Positions 23,361 to 37,047 of a stretch of 64,000 nt of DNA are shown here, in pieces. The notes under the pieces are model-generated. The model saw only the letters and a list, made by a program, of their open reading frames with translations. It did no database searches and was not told the DNA's origin. This DNA is from Azadirachta indica (taxonomy: Eukaryota > Streptophyta > Magnoliopsida > Sapindales > Meliaceae), in NCBI GenBank assembly GCA_022749755.1, contig CM040445.1, forward strand, positions 11,801,182-11,865,181, written 5' to 3'. Numbering within the stretch: position 1 is the first letter of the stretch; each line of letters opens with the position of its first letter. The position numbers were made by a program, and so were the translations under genes.

Positions 23361-24457
23361 GTAAATTTTTAGCTAATGGATGCTCCTAGAATGTATATAT
23401 CATTCTGGAAGTTGAAGCAGAATATGTGAACAAGATCTTTGTGAAGCCAAATGTACAGAAAATTCTCTGGCTTATTTAATTAGTAGATTTCTCTTTTCTC
23501 ATTTTTTTTATCTGTTTTTCCTTATAAGAACCTTTCTAGTTATAGTTTTTGTATGTAATATTACTTAAATATCTTATTTTAAGGCAAGAATAAAATCTTA
23601 GTTACAATAAGAGCAGCCCTCGGAAGGAAAATCATGAACACACTAGCAGAAACTGCAGTCTAGACAGTTGTGTGTATACGCATGTAAAGATTTTTCTTTG
23701 CTTAGTAAGTTTTGTTAGATTTTTTCGAGAAAAATAAAAGGTCTACACTTTCAAAGAGCAGAATTATATTACAGCCAATTCAATCTCCTTTCCACCGAAG
23801 TTAACTCTTGTTTCATATATATTTATATATTTTATTCTTAAAATTGTTAGTTGTTATTTGAAATACTAAAATGTAAATCAAAGTCATTTCTAATCTTAAT
23901 AAGAGCAGTAATCAAATCCTAAAATTTCCTAAATTTTTATTTCTTCATTATCAGTTGAAAGAACCGGTACCGACTCTTCACATTTAAGTTAACCGAACTC
24001 GAAAATACGAACAAAACAATTGTGAACCCATCTCTTAAATACAGCAAAGTATGGATATGTTACATTGAGTCCACAAATATTCCCTTCTAACCCTCGACAA
24101 ACCCTTTTCCTTCTTCTATACAGAGCAAATTTCCCCACCCACAACAAGGTGCAACTAAACAAAAATAAAGACGAAAAAATATGCACAGATGCTTTTCAAT
24201 ATCATCAACTTTGGAACAACTTTTTTTTTTTGTTTTTGTTTTTTTGTTTTTGATTGTGAAAGAGACTGTCACAACCTTCAATCACATTCACCAGCTCCAT
24301 ATCAAAATTAAGCCTCCTAGGCATTTCATCTCCCAGTGTGATGTGATCATGAACAAAGTTTGCTTCCTGGGGAAGTTACCTGCTTTTGCTTGAGAGGATA
24401 GTCAGATCCCAGGAGGATCCTGTGTTTACAACGCAGCAGAGTTAACATTCTTGAGCA
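23361..24457. other. Convergent 3' UTRs and intergenic
   Basis: It lies between the stops of the UPF0301 gene (+) and the kinase (-). It has a T-rich run near 24222-24250. No gene seen; open frames here are low-complexity. Confidence 0.6.
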
Positions 24458-27122
24458 TTACCGTGCATATCTTCCTCGATGATTTGGCTGACTGACAACT
24501 TCACCATTTCTGTTGTTTCCTGACTTCTCAACTCGAGCTTTGCGAACAGCATGTTGGATTTGTCTCTCGTGCTCTTTTAGTATGTCTTCCATGTTTCCTC
24601 CTGGAGGCATCAATGGTCCGGAGTAGTGAATCCTGTTTTTCTTTGGCACATACCCCTGGAATAACACAAATGCAATGAATTTTTATCAGGTTTCATTTTC
24701 ACATTTCAGCTTTTGATTTTCTCGGGAAGAGGGATGAAAGAGAGTTAATTCTTTACCATAGGTTCTCTGATGAAAATTCTATCTTCCTTTTTCTGATTGT
24801 TAGAGAAGTCTGCTGGTTGCTGAGACACATGAGACCTCTGCGTCCTCAACTCATGATTATTTCTTGTAGAGCTTGCGTTCTTGTTCCATGATGCACTAGG
24901 GTGAACCACTGTACTAGACTGAGTGTATCTATTCTGTGCTGCTCCTCTAGGTGGCTCAATTCGGAAGCCAGACTCACTATCATCCTGGTTATTGAATTTG
25001 TGGCTGATGCTTGCCTTTTTTGACTGTCCTGGAGCCATGAACTCTGGTGTTCTTACTGCATCAAAATCTCTTGAACCCCGTCTAACAGATTCAGGTCCAC
25101 GCCCTCTAACAGCCTCTGCCTTCCGCCTAAAGTTAAAGCGGAGAATGCATATATATACATGTATATAAATATCCTTGATAGATTTTGCGGAAGTATATAT
25201 GCAAGAATAAACATTTCTGAAGAGCATACCTTCTAGCTTCTTCATCACGAACCTTGGCATCTAGTTCCTTGCTCGGAGGATATTTTGGCAATTTTGATGG
25301 ATCACAAGGGAGAGGCTCCGTTGTGAAAAACTGAAACATTGAAATAAAAATTTAAGAAGAATTTCCAAATTTGGAAATGCTAAAATGACATAAAGTGCTT
25401 AGAGTAGCAAAATCACAATTACCTCACTTCGTAGTGCTGAGGAAGCTGACCCCCTAACCTCTGGTTCAATTGCGAGAAGTTTCTCTACCAAAGCTAAAGC
25501 TGAACGAGGGAAGTTTCTAAATGTCTCAGAAACGCAACGCTTGTAAGGTTGTTGAGGTTTGAAGCTAGTTGCAAATTTTTTTTTCCGCCAGTAATCCTCA
25601 GAGGGTGAACCACAAAGCTTAAAAATCTTATGCATCTGCTCCACCTGTCAGTCAAAGGAAATTTGATATTGTTAAAGTCATCTACTGTGAATTCTTACAG
25701 AACAAAACAACTGAACAGAAGTTCCAGATATAATGGAATTAGAATACCTCTGTTCTTCCAGGCATAATAGGCTTCCCAGCAAACAATTCTGCAAGGATGC
25801 AACCAGCACTCCACATATCTATAGCGGCTCCATATTGTGTTGCACCAAGCAGAAGCTCGGGTGCCCTATACCACAAAGTCACGACACGACTTGTTAATGG
25901 CTGATTTTGATCAGGCTCGAATAACGTTGCCAAACCAAAGTCTCCAATCTTCAGGACTCCTTCATTGTTGACCAAGAGATTTGAACCCTTAATGTCCCGG
26001 TGCAAGACACCGCGACTATGACAGTGTTCAAGTCCTCGAAACAACTGTTGCATATAACATTTGATCTGCAACGAAATCACACAAATTCCAATATAAGACT
26101 ATCATTATCAAATCCTGTCACACGATAGGGATGCCACAGCAAAATGAATAGAAGAGCGACTACCTGTGATTCAGTGAACTTGTTGCCTGGTGTTGTTGCA
26201 AGCCCCGCAAGGTCATGCTCCATGTACTCAAAGACGAGGTACAAGCTGCCTGACATCCTTGAAGTAACAAGACCCTCAAGCTTCATAACATTTGGATGGT
26301 CAAGTTTGCGCAAAATATGGATTTCCCTGGCCATAAAACGTACACTTTCTGGATCCATGTTCACAAACCGCACCTTCTTCAATGCAACAATTTTACCAGT
26401 TTCAAGATCACGGGCTTTATATACACTGCTATATGTTCCTTGTCCAATCTGCAAATTTATCACAAACATATTTCCCAACAAATTATAACGTATACTATCA
26501 CATACTTTACTAACAAATTCTCTTAACTTGCTTTAGAAAACTTTTGGTCACATCATCATATCACATCCAAATCCATCCAAGCAAAATGAAAAAGAGTGCA
26601 CAAACTAAACCAGTAATGAATTTGAAACAAAGAAAGAAAGCATTGATGAGAACTAACTTTGTCTATCTTCTCAAAGGAATCTGCACGTCGAGGAGCCCAC
26701 CCTTTGATGGCTTCACCGGCGACTGAAGTCAACCACGAAGGCCAACCGGCAACATTTTGCTCTCCTTCAGGGCCAACCGGCAAACAAACTATTCTAGACA
26801 TCTGGGGTTGCAATCCAACGGCTACAAGTGTTGTTCCCACATCCATTGTAGCACATCTTTGATGATGATTTCTCCTAGGCCTTTCTACAATCATTGTCTT
26901 CTCTCCTTCATCCAATGGAACAGTTACAGAACCAGAACCCATATTAGACCTTAACCCAGGGCGAACTGATCCTTCATTTCCGCCTGGTTTTGCATCAGCT
27001 TCCTCTTTCAATGAAGGAGCTGGTGCAACCAATTGAACAGAGGAAATGTTCATCTGTTTTTGTCTATCGCTTTCATGGATTTCATCATCTGGTGCAGCTC
27101 CTTTTGAGCAAATGCAGCCCAT
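24458..27122 (-). CDS. CDK-like Ser/Thr kinase (IBS1/At1g33770-type), N-myristoylated
   Basis: Protein kinase of the plant CDK-like group, whose members include IBS1. Seven exons on the minus strand: 26658-27122, 26164-26448, 25748-26065, 25423-25644, 25230-25330, 24757-25126 and 24458-24655; 652 residues. It starts MGCICSKG, a strong N-myristoylation plus palmitoylation signal, so it probably sits at membranes. Residues 1-155 are a linker rich in K, E and D. The kinase domain begins at IGQGTYSSVYKA (about 156). VALKK gives the ATP lysine (K179), HRDIKGSNLL the catalytic Asp (D274), then DFGLAT, VVTLWYRAPELLLGAT and DMWSAGCILAELF. All catalytic residues are present. The helix C region reads VRFMAREI rather than PSTAIRE. 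The C-terminal 200 residues are basic, S/Q/N-rich and probably disordered. Confidence 0.94.
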
Positions 27123-29095
27123 AATCTCACCTCAACAATCTTTGTTGCCAAAAGAGGTGTGATTTTCAAACAATATACAAGCCACCCTTTGCAATAGTTT
27201 TAACATTAAGCAAAAGGGCAACTTTGCATTTCCTTCTTGATGTCAATAATTTTCAAGGATTGTGAATTTCTAAACCTGGGTTCTCCCAATTTCATACAAG
27301 TTTCAATCATACTATAACAATAAAATTCCAAATCTCTTTCAATCTTCAAGTAAAAGGGTAGTAAACAATTCAATTCTATCAAAAAAGATTATGGTAATCC
27401 ACAAAAAAAAAAAAAAAAAACCAAAGAACCATAACAAAGCCTTGAAAATTGAAAAAAAAAAAAAAAAACCAGAAATCCCAGCACCGAACAAATAATTGAT
27501 GATGAAACTATGAAACCGGATGTTCTATAATGCAGGAATCCTGGTCGGCCTTCCTGGGTTGATGGGTTTTTTTTCTTTTTTTTTCAATAAATCAAAATGA
27601 ACCATAAAAGAAACTTTTATTTTTCTTAACTTTGTGGAGACAAGAGCTTGGAAATTAGAGAAAAAAATCAAAAATAATTTTAATTTTTCTTCAATATTTT
27701 TGTTCAAAGTTGGTATATGGGTTGTCAGTTCCGTCTGTAACAAAGCTAAGAAAGAGCGTTGTTTACGGATCTAAAATCGCGGGAAGCCATAGATTTTCTG
27801 GTTATGGCAGATGGGTGGGGTTTTCTTTTTAATTTAATTTTCAATTTTTTATTTTTCAAATTAATGGCTGCTGCTGACACAGTCATGACTTTTTCTCTTT
27901 CACTTCTGTTGCTTTGCTAACGATGAAAACCAGAAAGTCGTAGTTTGTTTGTTTGAAGATTGTGTGAAGAAGACATGAAGCCAAGAAAATCTTCAACCAA
28001 CCTTTCTTCTGTTTTTTCAGTTACAGACGTGCAATGCAATAAGTAGAGGGAAAGTCGGAAGTTTCAGAAACTGACACATGGCGACAATGGATTGACTTCC
28101 AGCTGGATTGCCGCCAAATTCCGTTGTCTTTTTTTTTTTTTTTAATGTATCAAGAAAAATTATCCTAAAGTAAAAACATTAAGCAAATCTAATTATTAGT
28201 ATAATTATATATAATTAAATTATGTATATTTGTATTCTTCTATAGACATGTGGTATGGAATATTTTTTAATTTAAATATTAACATATTTAAACTATATTT
28301 TTAAATATTATAAAATATAAACCAATTCTAGCCTAATAGGTATAAACAGAATAATTTTATTTTATTATTCGAATTTAAAATAATTTTAAAATATCAAGCG
28401 TGGTATAGACCACTCTCATAAATTTTGTCTAACGCCCTAATTCTTTTTTTTTTTTTATCTTGCATCAATAATTAATATTTTTTTCCTTTACCAAATTTGA
28501 GTAAAATTTATTTTGAAAAATTGTTATTTAAATTTAATCTTTTTTTATATTTAAGTGGGATTATCTTTTATTTGGGTCATTTTAATTGTCTTTCCATTAA
28601 GGTTGTATTTGTTTTGTTTTCTTACGATGTTAACACAAGGCATATATAAAATAGAAACAAATTAAGAGTCAAGATTTAATTATTAATATTTTTCAATTAA
28701 TTTTAGATTTGCTATGTTGGTTTCTCATTTTGTCTATGTGTTTCTCACCTGTCAAAAATTTACTTTGGGGATAATGGAATTTTGAGAAGATTGATTACCC
28801 CACAGATTTCTTCATTAATTTGAATTTGATTTATTTGAAACTCACAAATTAAAAAAAGAGTTGTAGAAATTGATTGATTGTTATGCATGTTCCTTGTAAA
28901 GACATTTTTCAATATAACTTAGCAAAACCTAAGCCTTCCTTTTAAATTAAAAATGGATTCATGCTACATACACATATATAATTAACCGCATTTAATGTTA
29001 AAATAGGAATTTCTCAAAAAGAGAAATTTTTTTAGTTATTAAAATTAATTTAGTGAAATTTAACCTCATTTACAAAAAAAAAATTAATATATTTA
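27123..29095. other. Intergenic with kinase 5' leader and promoter
   Basis: The first 600 or so bases likely hold the kinase 5' UTR, perhaps with an intron, and its promoter. Long A runs at about 27402-27420 and 27453-27469, then AT-rich sequence without any recognisable gene. Confidence 0.5.
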
Positions 29096-29500
29096 AATCT
29101 TTACAGATGGAGAGTCTTGTCACCCACACTGTCGTAAAGAAAAAAACATTTAATATATGTAAAACTCTTTAGAAAGAATAGTCTTATCACTCACAACTCT
29201 TTGGATGAAAATGCATTGTCCTTCACATTCTTGTAAAAGAAAAAAAAAAATACATTAATATAAGTAAAACTCTTTGGAAGAATAGTCTTATCACTCACAC
29301 TGTTGTCAAAAGAAAGTATATTTAATTTATCTAAAATTCTTCGCGAGAACAGTCTCACCAATCACACTCTTGTCTTGTCCACAAAAAACATTTAATATAT
29401 ATCTAAAACTCTTTGGGTGAAGATGCTTTGTCCTTCACATTCTTATAAAAGAAAAAAAAAATACATTTAATATATATATATATATTAACTCTTTGGAAAA
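29096..29500. repeat. Degenerate minisatellite, about six units of 65-105 bases
   Basis: Tandem, diverged units share AAACTCTTTGGAAGAATAG, then TCTTATCACTCACAC, a TTGT-AAAAGA spacer and ACATTTAATATAT. Some units carry an extra segment with GCATTGTCCTTCACATTC. The array sits about 600 bases upstream of the first readable LHT exon, possibly in its promoter or first intron. Confidence 0.8.
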
Positions 29501-30131
29501 TACATATATCAATGATTGTGAATATCATAATTTTACTTTGTTAATTTACCTGGCTGAGGTTGAGTGCATGACTGATTCAAGAACAAAATTAGAGTTTCAG
29601 TAAAATACTGACAATTTAATATTTGACGTGTGTAATTTTGCGTGGTTCTTATGATCTTATTTCTTCTCATAACATGGTTCCTACAAACCTTGGGATTATT
29701 ACATTATGAATGAAATTAAAATTTTTATCTGAATATTCTCCTTTAATTTCTCAAAATTAAGATAGTTGAAATCAGTTGTTCACTTCAGTTTCATGTTTTA
29801 ATTTTACTGTGGCTGAGACTCTTCGACCAATTCAAGACCTCCAGAATATTAGGATCTTTAATTTAATTCCAGAAAACTAGGGTTTCAGGCTTTTGTCTAT
29901 ATGAATTAAACCCATCACAGAATAAGCTAAACACAAACTGAAAAAAAAAAAAAAATAAATAAATAAAAAAGAAGAAAACAAAAATATTTGAATAAACCAG
30001 AGGCTACGATGGTTCATGCACGTTTTTCTCTCTCTCTGATCAGTTGTTTCAGAAACTATGCATGATTTTATGAGAATTAATGGATGTTTTCTAAAAGCAC
30101 TCAACTTTGTTGTTGTTGTTTTTGCGTGCAG

Positions 30132-32090
30132 GATAACGTTGAGAGTGGAACAGCTGGAACCGCGCAGCCACAAGGAAAAGATCTGAATGACTGGCTTCCT
30201 ATTACAGCTTCAAGAAAAGCAAAATGGTATTATTCAGCTTTTCACAACGTAACAGCTATGGTTGGAGCTGGAGTTCTAGGGTTACCGTTTGCTATTTCGC
30301 AACTTGGATGGTATATACATATATAAGTATATTTATCTCGACAGTACTGATACATATATATACAAACTCATCAAAGTACTTACGAAATAATCATTCAATC
30401 ACTTATACGTTAATTACAGGATCCCTGGAGTGATTGCATTAATTGCTTCATGGTTAATAACGTTTTATTCGTTGTGGCAACTTGTGGAATTGCATGAAGT
30501 TGTGCCTGGAGTGAGATTTGATCGATACCCAGAATTGGGAGCGTATTGTTTTGGGCCAAAACTAGGATATTGGTGTGTAATGCCACAGCAAATGCTGGTT
30601 CAGATTGCAACGGATATAGTGTATATGGTAACCGGAGGAAAATCATTGTTGAAATTCGTTGAGTTGCTTGATCCACATTTCCATAGTCGACTCACTTATT
30701 TCATCCTCATATTTGTTGCCGTGCATCTTGTTCTCTCTCAAGCTCCCAATTTCAATTCCCTGAAAAGTGTTTCCCTCCTTGCTGCTGTTATGTCAATCGC
30801 GTAAGTAACATGCACCCCAGCTAGCTAATGACAAACTTAATATATAGCTTAGGCTCAGCTGATGATGATGATGATGATGATCTGAATTACTGAATGATTA
30901 TGTATATACTGCACTACTGCAGATATACGATGTTGGCAGTAGTAGCATCAATAAAGAGAGGAGTTCATCATCGTCCTGAAAAATACACGGTTCGATCTCA
31001 TACGGAGGTGGGAAAGTTCTTCGACATCTTGAACGGAGTGGGAACAGTAGCATTTGCATTTGCAGGGCACAGTGTTGTGCTTGAAATTCAAGCCACAATT
31101 CCATCAACCCCAGAAGTTCCTTCCAAGAAACCAATGTGGAAAGGATGTGTTGTTGCCTATTTAATCGTTGCATTGTGCTATTTTTCTGTTGCCATTTCTG
31201 GCTACTGGGCTTTTGGCGCTGAAGTTGAAGATGATGTCCTCATTTCCCTCAAACACCCTGCTTGGCTTATTGCTTTCGGCAATCTCATGGTCTTTCTTCA
31301 TGTTGTAGGAAGTTACCAGGTATACAAAATCAAAATTTATCTGAGTTTTCATTCCAAAAAAATCAGATCAATTAATTAATAATACATAATCATGCATGGG
31401 TTTTCAGGTGTTTGCTATGCCAGTGTTCGATCTGATGGAATCATATTTAGTTCAAGAGATGCACTTTACCCCCGGCCGACCTCTAAGACTCTTTGCTCGT
31501 AGTTCATATGTTCGTAAGTATATACAAGCATTTCCCAATAAAAATACCAACACTAATATGTATATCGTATCTTATACTTAATATTTGTTTTTTTTTTTTT
31601 TCTCTTTTGTGAACTATGGTGGCATGAATGCAGTTTTAACAGGATTGATTGGAATGTGCATTCCATTTTTTGGAGGATTGCTAGGGTTCTTTGGTGGACT
31701 TGTTTTTTCATCAACATCATACTTTGTAAGCACTCATTATAAAATATATAGTTTAATTTTCTTATAAATTATTAGAAAATAATCAATTAATTACATTTTA
31801 TGTATTGGATGCAGCTTCCTTGCATTATGTGGCTTATGATAAAAAAGCCAAATAAGTGGAGCTTCCATTGGATTGCAAGTTGGGTATGTTATTATTAATA
31901 TTAAAACTACAAACTTTTACACAAAATCTATTGTTCTTATACATTGTGGACTGGTTTGAGAGTTTTCTCTGTAATGTGTGTGCGATTGCAGATTTCGATA
32001 ATTGTTGGGGTAGCGATAGCTATTCTTGCACCTATTGGAGGAGCTCGACAAATTGTTGTTTCATCCAAAACCTACAAAATGTTCTCATAG
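30132..32090 (+). CDS. LHT-type amino-acid transporter (AAAP family), first short exon not found
   Basis: Plasma-membrane H+-coupled amino-acid transporter of the lysine/histidine transporter subfamily. Exons: 30132-30310, 30420-30800, 30923-31319, 31408-31513, 31634-31725, 31815-31883 and 31992-32090. Phases all agree, giving 440 residues without the start. Key stretches are [80 protein letters not shown] and [16 protein letters not shown], with about ten hydrophobic segments. The first readable exon opens with an AG acceptor in phase 0 and its first ATG in frame is inside the first membrane helix, so a short upstream exon carrying the start must exist. I found no convincing candidate in 29500-30130. 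It is close to LHT1 but the exact orthologue is uncertain. Confidence 0.9.
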
Positions 32091-32710
32091 AATTCATTAT
32101 ATTCTTTTGTAGACGAAACAAAAACTCTACTCAAGTTCTGATAGAGTTGAGATATTCTATATACATATATATATATATTTTTTAAGATAAATATATATAT
32201 TTTTTGTAGAACAAGAAAAAAAAAATTTCTCTTTTAGCATGAAAGAATTAGATGTATTGCTTTGTTATTCGTACTCGGATATGATTTTAGATGAATTGGA
32301 ACATTTTATTTTTTAGAAATGTCTTTTTTTTTTTTTTTCTGTTGTTCCATACTAACAAATTTTTATTTTATTTTATTTTTAAGGTTAATGCTAATGTGTG
32401 CCCCTATAAATTAAAGCACTATATGAAGTGCAAAATGATTAAAAAAAAGTGAAAAATCTGGGGCTACTATGAAAATATAAGGTAATTGATTTGCCATGAT
32501 TCCCATGCGGTTGATGGGCTTATTTAATATAAAGAAAATCATATTTTGAGCTGAGGTTTATCCATTTTCTTGTATACCTAAGTGATCAAACTATTACATA
32601 TGCTAGTTAAGGGAAACAAAAAATTCAATTACAAATATCTCTTTCTCTCTTATTGCAGATTAATATCCAGAATTTTTGCTTCAAAAATTTAAATTTTGAA
32701 GAAGGGGAGA
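32091..32710. other. Convergent 3' UTRs
   Basis: It contains the 3' UTR of the LHT gene and that of the NDUFAF5-like gene. It shows TA and T runs near 32160-32205 and 32325-32340. No gene seen. Confidence 0.6.
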
Positions 32711-35700
32711 CTAATTTTGGCTTCCAAATTGTTTATGAATGTCCTTGAATGATACCGTGGCAGATCCCCTCCTTTTCGGCTTTTGTTGCGAATGATGTTC
32801 CCTCCATCCTGTCATGTATATCACCTGTAAATCAAAGATAACCACGCATTAAGAACAATTTGGACTGTGGATATCTGCTCTCCATAGTTTTTTCTTTTCT
32901 TTTCTATATGCCCACGAAGTTTCATTGCTCATCCTAATTTTCGGTAATCTGTTCACTATGACATGCCATAAAGCAGGTTCTCTTTACATATTAAGTCTGC
33001 AATATGCAGAATTCATTCTCATTTTATAAACGCTGAGCATCAATTTGGCACACATTTCAGAAAATAAGTTTACCTGGAAGGTTGCAGGGATGGTGCCGTC
33101 TTCTGCACCAAACATTGAATCATATATGGAGGCTGTTGCGAGGGCTGTTTCTCTATTTAGAATCTGATTTCATGAATGAACATGTTGAAATCCCAAATAA
33201 GAATTGATGCACCAGCAGGAATTCCCTTTATGAAATGCCATTATTTTCTAAGAGGAAAAGGACTTTATACCATCACTCGAAGAAAAAAGAGTAACATCAG
33301 CATGAACAAATGATGTCATACCTTATTTCTCTGTAGAAGAGCATTAGTTTCACCCATTGCACGCAGATGTTCTATCAGCTCCAGTGCTACAAAGAGAAGA
33401 GAGAGAGAAAGTATATTGTTAATGAATGAATGCATAGAGAAAAGCCTAAGAACTTTTAACACTAAAAGCAAGTTATAGGCGTGCTACATCACGTCACATA
33501 TATTTTACACAAGCAGAGACATCTGATGTCATCTAAAGAAACATAGCAAGAAAAACTACAAGCAGAGAATTAAGATAGGTAGATGCTTACAGCTCTTATA
33601 TCTAACTATGTATTCATCAACGTCAACACTAGGAAGAGTGAATCCTGCTCTGGTTAAAAGGTTGCCGGCATCACGCACCTGGGCAAAAAAGAGAAAGCAT
33701 TGCTTAAGGGTAGGAAGATAAGAAAATAAAAATGAAAAGGGTAATATGTTCCAGATAAGATGACCAGAGACAATTTACCTTAAACAAAAAGAACATAAAT
33801 GTCAAAACAGATAACTTGATAGAAAAATATTAAGATAAGAAAATATTCTGTACAGAATTATGCACAAATGCCCTACTAGTTATGAATAACCAAAATTTCA
33901 GTCCTGACAGTATAACAAGCCACGATAATCGAGAACGTATATCCTAGATGCGAACCAGATCAAGGCATGAATATTGTAAATGGAAGGACAAAGCAATGCT
34001 TATGAGCCAAGTAAATGTAAGGGAAATTTAAAGCAAAATCCATTATGTTTCACTTAAATACATAAAGTTGTAGACTAATAAGCATCAGTGGAAACAGAGT
34101 TGTTCTCCCAGAATAGACACATTTAAGCTGGAGATTTTGCAATCATAAAGTACCTGTGCCAAAGGCGATACACGTGGACTGATGCCTCCTTCACGCTCCA
34201 TTTGAGCGACAGTACAAGCTATTCTCAATTCCCTAGTCAACATGACAAGCAAGTTGGAAAAATCAGTAGTAAAATTCATGGCTGGCTAGTACGAATTAGC
34301 TTCAAATAGAGTAATGGTGATAGACAACTTCAAGGTTTCACCACCGAGAATAGCTGCTAAAAATAGGCCATCCGGCTTCAATGCCAATTTACACTGTCAT
34401 AGATTCAAAGAATACCAAGATGCGTCACAGAAAATGTCAATTGTAAAGATTTTCCAGTGAACATTAACAACACTATTAAATGAATACAGTTAGTTATTGA
34501 ACAATGACAAGAAAAAATAAAATGTGGCAATTATGGTATATTTGAAGCATACAGTGACAGCAGGAGGGCACTAGGTTTAAACCATCAGCAAAGGCTATTA
34601 CATATAAAATCATCAATTTCAAAAGGATAATAATGCTACTCAGACTCTTGCAAAGAGTCTAATGTTTTACTTAGCTTTGGAGAATTCATGCTTTTCTTAT
34701 AGCATAAAGCATATGCCAAATTTAATATCTACAGCTATATAATTTTGCTTAGTATTAGTTTATGACCATAAATTTGAAGTTAAATCTGGAACACTCTGAC
34801 TCAGCCTGACTCTTTTTAAAGAAGAGCTGAGAGGAGATAAAAATTTAGTTTTATTAACAGCCCGATCAAATTATTTTACATGTAGAGTTAAGTATTAAAA
34901 GATAGTTAACTCTGAATTCTCTGTAGCTTATTTTATGAATTTGGTCCGCATAAGTTTCTCATTGATTTTAATTTTTATTTTCCAAATTTTAAAGTGCACT
35001 GTAGCATGCATTACCTCATTCCAGTCAATACTAAGCAACAGTCACACATAGCAAGACTGACACTAAATATTAACACTTGATTCAGTGACGACAAAATGCA
35101 CTTACCTGTATCATGGCTCCAGGGAGATCATTTGTCCAATGGAGCCCCAAACAACTGACCACCAAATCTAGCGAACTTTCAAATCCACAAATAAGAGTAA
35201 TTAAAAAGTGAATCATAACTCCTTTACAAATAACAAACCACATATCAATTAAAAAAGTAAAACACATGAACCTACATTCGTACCTTTCTTTGATAGGCAA
35301 AAATTCTTCATCACCAACCACAAAGGATGTTTCAATGTTTTCATTACGTCCGTCGTGCTGAGCTTCCTTACACAGTTTCAACATATCATACGATGTATCC
35401 AGCATAATGAGCTTTTCAACACCACCTAGCATCAGAGAACACATTGTTGAATATCACAATATCCTAGAATAATTAATGAGTAAAGTTTCATTTCTTTGTT
35501 AAAAGGTTCATCTTGCAGAAGTTAGGGCTCAGAAGCATGGGTAAAAATAGAAAATGAAAAAAGGAAAAAAAACCCTTCACCAATACTAAGCAGGGAGATT
35601 AGGATATGGTTTACACACCATCGTAAAATTTGCATAATATAGGCTCTCTGGGGACTTGAGAAAATATTGTTCTAGTAAGTAGTAACTACTGCAGTATAAT

Positions 35701-37047
35701 GTTAAACAGAAGCGTATATTTAAGATTCATATCCCACCATTATATAAAGATCCACATACCAACACATATGCAAGAGCTCTATACAATGTTGAAAGAGAAA
35801 GTAACTCGTCAAAATTTATTCTCACCACGACCACGTAACAGTCTCCCAATAGCCTCCAGAGAACCACCTAAACATAATGCTGTAGGAAATACTTTCTTAC
35901 AGTCCTACAAAAAGCAAATATATAGCTGACTCACAATACAATTCATTGCTTTATCAAAAAAAAAAAGAATTAAAAGAGAGAAATAGATAAGCTTTTATTC
36001 AAACTCTAGCCTCACCCTGCTGCATAAAATCTCTGTCTTCTAGAAATTAGATTACACATCGGATATAACCCAAAATGTTTCCTTGGTAAATATCTATGCA
36101 CGTGTGCATACAACCAAATATAATTTTCCATCAATTCACAAGATCTTATAGGATGTTCTACCATATATAGCATCATAGTAGGTGATTGACAGCAGTTTTA
36201 CTTAGATTTGCCATGTTGATAGATGCAGTCTCGTTTAGATTTTACACTAATTCACAACAGATTTGCCATCTAAGCCTTTAATACAAAAAATGCACTCCAA
36301 GCAACATGAAAGAACATAGAAATGAACACAATTTATACCTCCAAGCGATCTAATAGATTATCGGCAACAGCATCCACAAAAGAATCATTTGGACGCATTA
36401 ACCATGCAGCCCGGTCACGCTGCCACCAGAAGCAAATGTTAGAGCCAACACCCAAGTGAAATATACAAAAGAAAACACTGAAAACTGAGGAAAATCCAGC
36501 TCAAATTTTAAACTTTCTATTAGCTTAACTTTCTGGAATTCTCGTGTTTCAACAAGTTATCAGAACCAATTTGTTCAAAAACTGTGAGCTTCAAATCTTG
36601 AAAAATTCCCACATTCCACTGATTCAATTACAACAAAAAGTAATTTTAAGATTATGTGCCTAAAACCCTAATGAGTATAATACTGTCCTAAAACCCTTAA
36701 CCATCAAAAATCTTAAATTTTTCATTCTGAATCATTGTCTTCAACCCCAGTAACTTAATGACTAAAATTCAACCAAAAATACCGACTTTCTTCAACTTTC
36801 GCCGAGGAAACATTAGAAAATAACTAATTTTATATCTTTTTCCTTCTCATTCTCAATTTTAACTTACTTGTTTGCGTTTGAGGTCACGATCAAAGATCTT
36901 CCCTCTCGAACTACCATTACTACTCTGGAATCCATCGCCATTGTCCGTACAGAAGGAACCGGAGGGGAGCATAGCGTAAGGTTGGGTTGATATTCTTCTT
37001 CTTCGCCATAGCATCAAACTTCTCTGAAACGCAGTGAAAGCTCTCAT
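32711..37047 (-). CDS. NDUFAF5-like mitochondrial methyltransferase-fold protein (complex I assembly)
   Basis: SAM-methyltransferase-fold protein matching human NDUFAF5 and Arabidopsis At1g22800; in animals NDUFAF5 hydroxylates an arginine of the complex I subunit NDUFS7 during assembly. Eleven exons on the minus strand: 36868-37047, 36339-36419, 35826-35904, 35284-35425, 35106-35175, 34329-34393, 34154-34232, 33591-33678, 33322-33386, 33074-33163 and 32711-32824; 350 residues. The N-terminus is Arg-rich with few acids ([18 protein letters not shown]), as in a mitochondrial presequence. The SAM fold shows [38 protein letters not shown] and [13 protein letters not shown]. The C-terminal part has [20 protein letters not shown] and ends in a K/R-rich tail. 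It is divergent from the thioredoxin/GST-like gene. Confidence 0.94.
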
